Assembly: GCF_004138165.1 (NCBI RefSeq)
Contig: NZ_RYFF01000002.1
Coordinates: 203,475 to 267,474 of the forward strand
DNA: 64,000 nucleotides
Reading direction: 5' to 3'
DNA from: Candidatus Chloroploca sp. Khr17
GTDB taxonomy: Bacteria; Chloroflexota; Chloroflexia; Chloroflexales; Chloroflexaceae
In this document: in pieces, positions 59,305-64,000 of the stretch
Position numbering within the stretch: the stretch's first letter is position 1
Layout of the letters: each line of letters starts with the position of its first letter
Position numbers and translations under genes: made by a program
Notes under the pieces: model-generated
What the model was told of the DNA's origin: nothing
What the model saw: only the letters and a program-made list of their open reading frames with translations
Databases searched by the model: none

Positions 59305-60027
59305 ATGCGTCAGCAGCCTCTCCATCGCCGTTCAGGCCAATCGCTCGTGGAAATTGGCGCGCTTCTGGCCCTGGTTTCGCTTACCGCGATCCTCGGGTTG
59401 GGCCTGATCGGCACGAACCTCAACGCCGCCATGTGCCAGATTGTCATTGGTCTGGGTGGGAAGTGCGAGGATCTGCTCTTTCGTGATCCTTTTGATAACC
59501 TCAATGGATGGACGACGAAATATGGCAACTGGAACCTCGAAAACGGCAAACTCTGTGGAGGCCCTCGTGCCGGAAGCATTTACCGACCAATCGAAGCCGA
59601 CAATTACCGGATCAAGGTTGATCAGAGTACCCTAATATCGGGTTATGGCTATGGGGTCTTTTTCCGCGCAAGCAACTTTGACTCATCTGGCTCATCTGCA
59701 CCCGTCGGCAAAGTGAACGGCTACTCATTTCAGTATGATCCGGGATTTTATCCAGGTCAATTCATTATTCGCAAATGGACGAATGGAACTGAAGCGGCCC
59801 CCTTTGCGCGAGTTAATGCCCCGTCAGGGTTTGTCTGGAGTGGCGTCGATCGCCAGATTGAGCTTGAAGTGGTCGGGAATACCTTTGCTGTTTCGCTTGA
59901 TGGCGAAGAGATCTTACGGGCCACGGATAATCAAAACCCCTATATGAGTGGCGATATGGGCTTTCGTACTTGGAATGCCGACTCAAAAGCATGTTTTGAT
60001 GATCTGAGTGTGGAAGCCTTGCCATAA
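59305..60027 (+). CDS. Flp-type pilin fused to a lectin/laminin-G-like domain (copy 2)
   Basis: 240 residues, paralogue of 58042-58740. Leader MRQQPLHRRSG then QSLVEIGALLALV (cleavage after Gly11, Glu16 at +5), helix to GTNLNAAMCQIVIGLGGKC. C-terminal beta-sandwich: PFDNLNGWTTKYGNWNLENG, YRIKVDQSTLISGYGYGVFF, KVNGYSFQYDPGFYPG, RQIELEVVGNTFAVSLDGEE, FDDLSVEALP. The pilin part is almost identical to copy 1 while the sandwich is diverged, so the pilin end is under stronger constraint or was recently homogenised. GGAG lies 8 nt before the ATG. No pilus assembly genes (tadA, tadB, tadC, tadZ) are in the window. Confidence 0.75.
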   Translation: MRQQPLHRRSGQSLVEIGALLALVSLTAILGLGLIGTNLNAAMCQIVIGLGGKCEDLLFRDPFDNLNGWTTKYGNWNLENGKLCGGPRAGSIYRPIEADNYRIKVDQSTLISGYGYGVFFRASNFDSSGSSAPVGKVNGYSFQYDPGFYPGQFIIRKWTNGTEAAPFARVNAPSGFVWSGVDRQIELEVVGNTFAVSLDGEEILRATDNQNPYMSGDMGFRTWNADSKACFDDLSVEALP

Positions 60028-60059
60028 CGTGGTGAGCCAGGCACCACGCCCGACAACGA

Positions 60060-60797
60060 TCACGCTGTCAGGATCGTCATGACCCCAGCAAGGAAGGCGA
60101 GGCTCATGGCGAGATAGCGGAACCGTGCTGCTGGCAACTTGCCACCCAACTGGGTGCCCAGGTGGTTGGCGACCAGGGCGACACTGAGCCACAGCAGACC
60201 CAGTGGCAGCACACTTACGCCTGGCAACCTCCCCTGTGTCGCCAAAAGGATCAAGGTTGCCGTATTCGTCAGCACAAAAAAGAGTGCCAGTTCGCCCTGA
60301 AAACGGCGCGGCGCCGTCTGTTCGCGGGCGAGCAGCAGCACTGCGGGGATGCCATTCAACGATGTCGTTGCGCCCAAGAAGCCCCCGAGTGCCCCGGCAA
60401 GGGCTGGTGCGCCCGGCACAAGGCGTGCTGGTGGCCGCCGCGACGCACGCCAGATCAGCGCCGTGGCGATGATCACCACAACCCCTGTGACCAGTTTGAT
60501 CGTTGATGAAGCAATTAACCCCAGGGTCACCAGACCAAGCCCGATCCCCGGCACACTCGCCCCAGCCATGATCAGCACCCGTTGATAGCGAATATGCTCG
60601 CGCAGATGATACGCGACTGCGATCCGCGTCAGCAGCGCGATGCTCAAATTGAGGGGTACCAGCAAGGCCAGGGGAAAGCCCAGCACGAGCAAGAACGGCA
60701 TACTGACCAGGGCAAACCCAAACCCACTGATCCCCCCCAGAAGGGCCGCCCCAAAGACCACGATCAAAGCGAGCAGTGAAACGCCAACCTCAACCAC
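60060..60797 (-). CDS. TauE/SafE-family membrane transporter
   Basis: 245 residues, about eight membrane segments with the two half-repeats of the family: VFGAALLGGISGFGFALVSM and PALAGALGGFLGATTSLNGI. Family members export sulfite or sulfoacetate-type anions or import small organic acids; the substrate is unknown. I use the GTG at 60797, which has AAGGG seven bases upstream and directly precedes the first helix. The frame continues upstream to 60896, but those residues (TIRWMPASTGMT...) are encoded by a REP-like repeat. Confidence 0.85.
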   Translation of the reverse strand: MVEVGVSLLALIVVFGAALLGGISGFGFALVSMPFLLVLGFPLALLVPLNLSIALLTRIAVAYHLREHIRYQRVLIMAGASVPGIGLGLVTLGLIASSTIKLVTGVVVIIATALIWRASRRPPARLVPGAPALAGALGGFLGATTSLNGIPAVLLLAREQTAPRRFQGELALFFVLTNTATLILLATQGRLPGVSVLPLGLLWLSVALVANHLGTQLGGKLPAARFRYLAMSLAFLAGVMTILTA

Positions 60798-60818
60798 ACA
60801 TTTACCCTTCTCACTGGG

Positions 60819-60881
60819 TTCCCGCGTGCGCGGCAACGACACAGAGGTTCGTCCCCATGTCATGCCCGTGGAAGCGGGCAT
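60819..60881. repeat. REP-like hairpin pair upstream of the TauE/SafE gene
   Basis: First hairpin TTCCCGCG-TG-CGCGGCAA (60819-60836, one mismatch); second ATGCCCG-N6-CGGGCAT (60862-60881) in GTCATGCCCG...GCATCCAG context. This is the common bacterial REP-style sequence, arranged as a pair. Confidence 0.55.
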
Positions 60882-60942
60882 CCAGCGGATGGTCACGGAC
60901 GGACACAGCCAGCACCAACTGCGTGCGTAGGGAACCCTCGTT

Positions 60943-60995
60943 GTCTGAACAGGGCAAAAAAGCCGGCGGCGCCGACTTTTTTGCCCTGTTCAGAC
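60943..60995 (-). terminator. Long terminator of the EF-G-like gene
   Basis: 25-bp arms (60943-60967, 60971-60995) with one mismatch around GGC, containing GGGCAAAAAAG / CTTTTTTGCCC inside the stem. Six bases beyond the stop at 61001; also readable from the plus strand. Confidence 0.8.
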
Positions 60996-61000
60996 CAGAG

Positions 61001-63112
61001 CTAATGCGTGTTATTGGCTTCAGCTTCTTTCTTATGGGCCGCAATCACGGTCTCAACGAGATGCGCTGGCACTTCTTCATAGGCGGCAAATGCGATCGCA
61101 AAGCGCCCACGCGCCTGGGTCATTGCCCGCAGATCCGTCGCATAGCGTTGAATCTCGGCCAGCGGTGCCTGCGCCGAAATCGCCGTCTTACCGGTACCGG
61201 TTGGCAACATCCCCATCACCCGCCCGCGTCGCGTACTCATATCGCTCATAATGTCACCGGCGAACTGATCAGGAACCACAATCTCCATCGTGTAGATCGG
61301 CTCCATAATCACCACGCCAGCCTTCTGCGCGGCGAGCTTGAAGGCCTCTTTACCGGCTGACTTGAACGCAATTTCCTTTGAGTCAACCGGATGCTCTTTG
61401 CCATCAAAGACCTCAACGCGCACATCACTGATCGGGCTGCCCGAGAGCAAGCCTTCGGCCATGGCTTCACGGACACCCTTCTCGATGGCGGGCATAAAGC
61501 CACGCGAGATCACGCCCCCGACGACCGCATTGATAAACTCGAGGCCATCTTCACGGTTAGGATCTGGCTCGAGTGGTTCAACCCTGAGGGTGACATCGGC
61601 AAACTGCCCGGCGCCGCCGGTCTGCTTCTTGTGGCGATACTGGGCTTCCGCTTTACCCCGGATCGCTTCGCGGTAAGGAATGCGGGGCAAATCAACATCA
61701 ATACTGACATCGAACTTGCGTTTCATCCGCTCGCCCACAAACTGGAGGTGGCTCTCACTGAGGCCAGCGAGCAACGTTTCGCCCGTCTGCATATCGCGTG
61801 ACGTCTGAAGGCTCGGGTCTTCCTCGATCATCCGTCCGAGGGCGGTGCCCAGCTTATCGAGATCCGAGCGGCTATGGGGTTTGACGGTCGCAATGAAGGC
61901 CGGGGCCGGAAAATTGATTGGATCGAGTTGCACCGGACTAGCGGCTGCACAGAGCGTATCATTGGTCATAGTCTCGGCGAGCTTGGTCAGCACCCCGATA
62001 TCACCTGCGCCGACACGTTCGATATCACGTTGCTCTTTGCCAAAGACACTATAGACGTGATTGATCCGTTCTTCTTTGCGGGTGCGGCTATTCAGCAGGC
62101 TACTATTGGCATGCACCTCACCCGAAAAGACGCGGAAGAGACTCACCTTGCCATAGGTATCCGAGACGGTTTTAAAGACCAGCGCACTGGCCTGCTCATC
62201 ATTAGCGGCCCGCAGGGTAAGTGGCTCACCGCTATGCAGATCGGTCGCACTGACCGACTTGCGTGCAGCCGAGGGGATCGAATCGACAATTGCATTGAGC
62301 AGTTGTTGAATTCCGGCAACTTCGAGGGCCGAACCACAGAAGACCGGCACAATCGAGCCATCGGCAATGCCAGCCCGCAGACCAACCAGCAACTCATCAC
62401 GGGTCAGCGCATCTTCGCCGCCCTCCAGATAGCGCTCGATCAGATCGTCATTCGTGGCGGCAATCTTATCAATCAACGCCGTCCGCCACTCGTGCATCAC
62501 CTCATTGAGTTCGGCAGGGACATCATTCTCGATGAATCCGCCATCGTGGTCAGGTGAGACAAGCCAGGCGCGCTGCTGACGAAGGGAAATAATGCCGTTA
62601 AAATCTTTGCCCGACCCAATTGGGATCTGCATAGGGATCACCGCCGCATCAAGCACCTCGCGGGCGTGCTCAACGGTGCGATAGAAATTCGCATTCTCGC
62701 GATCGAGTTTATTGACAAAGAGGATCCGTGGCACCTTATGCTGAACGGCCATTTCCCAGATAAGTTCCGTGCCAACCTCAACGCCGGCCGAGGCATCCAG
62801 CACAATCACGGCACCATCAAGGATGCGCATTGCCGCTGCCACATCAGCCACAAAATCGGCAGAACCGGGCGTATCAATCAGATTAATCTTATCATCGTGC
62901 CATTCAAGGGGAAGAACAGAGAGGGAAACAGACATCCCGCGGCGGTGCTCATCGGGGTCGTAGTCGCTCACCGTCGACCCGTCCTCGACGCGCCCCATTC
63001 GCGGGATCGTGTGGGCGGTCAGAAGCATTGCCTCGGCCAGCGTTGTCTTGCCGCTGCCGAGGTGACCAAATATGCCGATGTTGTGAATCCTTTCGGGGCC
63101 ATACGCTCGCAT
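61001..63112 (-). CDS. Elongation factor G-like GTPase (EF-G paralogue)
   Basis: 703 residues with the complete EF-G domain order. G domain: P-loop GIFGHLGSGKTTLAEAM (canonical EF-G has GHIDAGKTT), switch I RRGMSVSLSVLPLEWHDD, switch II NLIDTPGSADFVADV, G4 VNKLDRENANFYRT, G5 GSALEVAG. Domains II-V follow: FSGEVHANSSLLNSRTRKEE; LAGLSESHLQFVGERMKRKF; IPYREAIRGKAEAQYRHKKQ; GGVISRGFMPAIEKGVREAM; IMEPIYTMEIVVPDQFAGDI. The catalytic switch II His of EF-G (DTPGH) is Ser84 here, as in other EF-G-like paralogues, so ribosome-stimulated GTP hydrolysis may be weak or different. ATG at 63112 with GGAGG; no rpsL/rpsG/tuf neighbours, unlike the housekeeping fusA. Confidence 0.9.
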   Translation of the reverse strand: MRAYGPERIHNIGIFGHLGSGKTTLAEAMLLTAHTIPRMGRVEDGSTVSDYDPDEHRRGMSVSLSVLPLEWHDDKINLIDTPGSADFVADVAAAMRILDGAVIVLDASAGVEVGTELIWEMAVQHKVPRILFVNKLDRENANFYRTVEHAREVLDAAVIPMQIPIGSGKDFNGIISLRQQRAWLVSPDHDGGFIENDVPAELNEVMHEWRTALIDKIAATNDDLIERYLEGGEDALTRDELLVGLRAGIADGSIVPVFCGSALEVAGIQQLLNAIVDSIPSAARKSVSATDLHSGEPLTLRAANDEQASALVFKTVSDTYGKVSLFRVFSGEVHANSSLLNSRTRKEERINHVYSVFGKEQRDIERVGAGDIGVLTKLAETMTNDTLCAAASPVQLDPINFPAPAFIATVKPHSRSDLDKLGTALGRMIEEDPSLQTSRDMQTGETLLAGLSESHLQFVGERMKRKFDVSIDVDLPRIPYREAIRGKAEAQYRHKKQTGGAGQFADVTLRVEPLEPDPNREDGLEFINAVVGGVISRGFMPAIEKGVREAMAEGLLSGSPISDVRVEVFDGKEHPVDSKEIAFKSAGKEAFKLAAQKAGVVIMEPIYTMEIVVPDQFAGDIMSDMSTRRGRVMGMLPTGTGKTAISAQAPLAEIQRYATDLRAMTQARGRFAIAFAAYEEVPAHLVETVIAAHKKEAEANNTH

Positions 63113-63282
63113 CGCAGTCCTCCTTGACCTATCCGACGTGCCGCCCGAGGGGTTGGGCGGTGAAAAAAGAAGAGGTTCATTAAGCACATATTATAGAATG
63201 TTAAAGGGCCGCGTCAAGGAATGACTTCGTAACACAGCTTTTGCGTCATAAATGCACACACGATTCAGGGCGTATGCACAAA

Positions 63283-63309
63283 CAGCCTGCCAGCAAAACT
63301 GGCAGGCTG
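63283..63309 (-). terminator. Terminator of the cyclophilin gene
   Basis: Perfect 11-bp arms CAGCCTGCCAG / CTGGCAGGCTG around CAAAA, 33 nt after the cyclophilin stop. 63113-63282 otherwise holds only the EF-G-like leader. Confidence 0.6.
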
Positions 63310-63341
63310 GGGGCGCACACGCTGGTTGAAGGTCAGGGTCG

Positions 63342-63839
63342 CTATGGCTGTACGGTGACTTTGACTATCTTGTCACCCTGGCGGATCGTATCAACGACCT
63401 CTAGCCCGGCGGTGACTTTCCCAAAGACCGTATGCTTGCCATTGAGGTGAGGCTGGGGCGCGTGCGTAATAAAAAACTGGCTCCCGTTTGTATTGGGGCC
63501 GGCATTGGCCATCGAGATGACCCCGCGCTCGTGTTTGAGCGGATTGCCATAGAGCTCATCTTTGAAGCGATAGCCGGGCCCACCGGTACCGGTACCGGTA
63601 GGATCGCCGCCCTGGATCATAAAATTGGCAATGACGCGGTGAAAGATCACCCCATCATAAAAACCCTCAGAGGCCAAAAACACAAAGTTGTTGACCGTGG
63701 CCGGGGCATGCTGCGGATACAACTCTAACTCAATGGTGCCCGCTGTCGTCTCTATCGTCACGGCATAGTTCTTGGTCGGATCGATCTGCATCGTGGGCGG
63801 ATTGCTCCACTTCTTGACACTCACATGCATTCCTTTCAT
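63342..63839 (-). CDS. Cyclophilin-type peptidyl-prolyl cis-trans isomerase
   Basis: 165 residues from the ATG at 63839; a GTG at 63824 with AAAGGA six bases upstream is an equally good start. Catalyses cis-trans isomerisation of Xaa-Pro bonds. Motifs: [40 protein letters not shown] (catalytic Arg), [32 protein letters not shown] and [15 protein letters not shown]. The active-site Trp of eukaryotic cyclophilins is His/Asn, as in many bacterial forms. No signal peptide, so cytoplasmic. Confidence 0.94.
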   Translation of the reverse strand: MKGMHVSVKKWSNPPTMQIDPTKNYAVTIETTAGTIELELYPQHAPATVNNFVFLASEGFYDGVIFHRVIANFMIQGGDPTGTGTGGPGYRFKDELYGNPLKHERGVISMANAGPNTNGSQFFITHAPQPHLNGKHTVFGKVTAGLEVVDTIRQGDKIVKVTVQP

Positions 63840-63854
63840 CTGGATCTTCCCTGG

Positions 63855-63923
63855 GCTTCAAGCTCGCTTGAAGCTTACCAAGGGATTATAGCATAGAGCT
63901 TTCTGGGTGCCTACGGCACCCAG
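63855..63923. other. Two hairpins upstream of the cyclophilin gene
   Basis: GCTTCAAGC-TC-GCTTGAAGC (63855-63874) and CTGGGTGCC-TAC-GGCACCCAG (63903-63923), both perfect 9-bp stems. The second may terminate a gene beyond the right edge. 63924-64000 shows no gene. Confidence 0.45.
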
Positions 63924-64000
63924 GCGACCGTTACGACTTGGGGACTACTTCTGCCAGCCCCTCTGGGGGCCAGCCGAGCAACTGCCCCCGACAGAGCTGG

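Noticed and set aside
60798..60896. N-terminal 33-residue extension of the TauE/SafE protein
   Set aside because: Encoded by a REP-like repeat (RWMPASTGMT-type peptide); a GTG with a good ribosome site marks the true start.
1..64000. tRNA, rRNA, CRISPR arrays, prophage or insertion sequences
   Set aside because: No cloverleaf, conserved rRNA blocks, regularly spaced repeats or transposase/integrase motifs were seen; the only regular repeat array is the in-frame minisatellite at 40346-40861.

Overview
The window reads as a chromosomal segment from a filamentous member of the Chloroflexota, probably class Chloroflexia / order Chloroflexales. This is inferred from the combined gene content (type 2 isopentenyl diphosphate isomerase next to recF, a methylmalonyl-CoA mutase catalytic subunit without a cobalamin domain, a minimal SecG, an EF-G-like factor, abundant PAS/GAF signalling proteins, Flp-type pilins) and from protein style. 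No rRNA or other decisive marker is present. I found no phage, transposase, CRISPR array, tRNA or rRNA. The DNA is densely coding, moderately GC-rich and rich in perfect hairpins and short palindromic repeats.

Layout. 1-1923: end of an ABC exporter ATPase and its ABC-2 permease. 2.0-8.6 kb: lexA divergent from a cluster with a ROK sugar kinase, a FecR-like membrane protein, acpS, nnrE/nnrD fusion and pyrimidine-nucleoside phosphorylase. 8.6-14.1 kb: FmdB zinc ribbon, class III aminotransferase, a soluble histidine kinase, then fni-recF. 14.3-21.3 kb (minus strand): sugar use, with malQ, a malEFG-type ABC importer that lacks its own ATPase, and a LacI regulator with paired operators at its own promoter. 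21.4-29.7 kb: CorC-like membrane protein, tpiA, M50 protease, a PD40/TolB-like secreted protein, AI-2E permease, peptide-binding protein, secG. 29.8-38.0 kb: FAD oxidoreductase, a membrane-fused spermidine-synthase-like protein, PAS histidine kinase, CBS protein, ruvB, amino-acid-binding protein. 38.1-41.5 kb: a very large protein that looks like a catalytically dead MrfA/YprA-type helicase with a tandem-repeat linker. 41.5-48.3 kb: RraA-like, AAC(3)-like, amidase, DinB/SCP2 protein, small membrane protein, glycosyltransferase, ComF. 48.4-52.7 kb: methylmalonyl-CoA mutase and ClpC. 52.9-60.0 kb: GAF protein, a stalked beta-helix surface protein, an aminotransferase, and two paralogous Flp-pilin/lectin-like fusion proteins flanking a membrane-anchored carboxypeptidase-regulatory-like protein. 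60-64 kb: TauE/SafE, EF-G-like GTPase, cyclophilin.

Most distinctive items: (1) the pseudo-helicase at 38111-41518; (2) the pilin-lectin pair at 58042-60027; (3) long perfectly symmetric hairpins (up to 31-bp arms) at gene ends, several with their A- and T-tracts inside the stem, plus one 27-bp hairpin in a divergent promoter region; (4) a recurrent extended -10 element TGnTAnnnT at many start sites; (5) several families of short palindromic repeats, one of which appears to have been read into the C-terminus of the AAC(3)-like protein. All functional names come from reading motifs by eye; no database search was possible.
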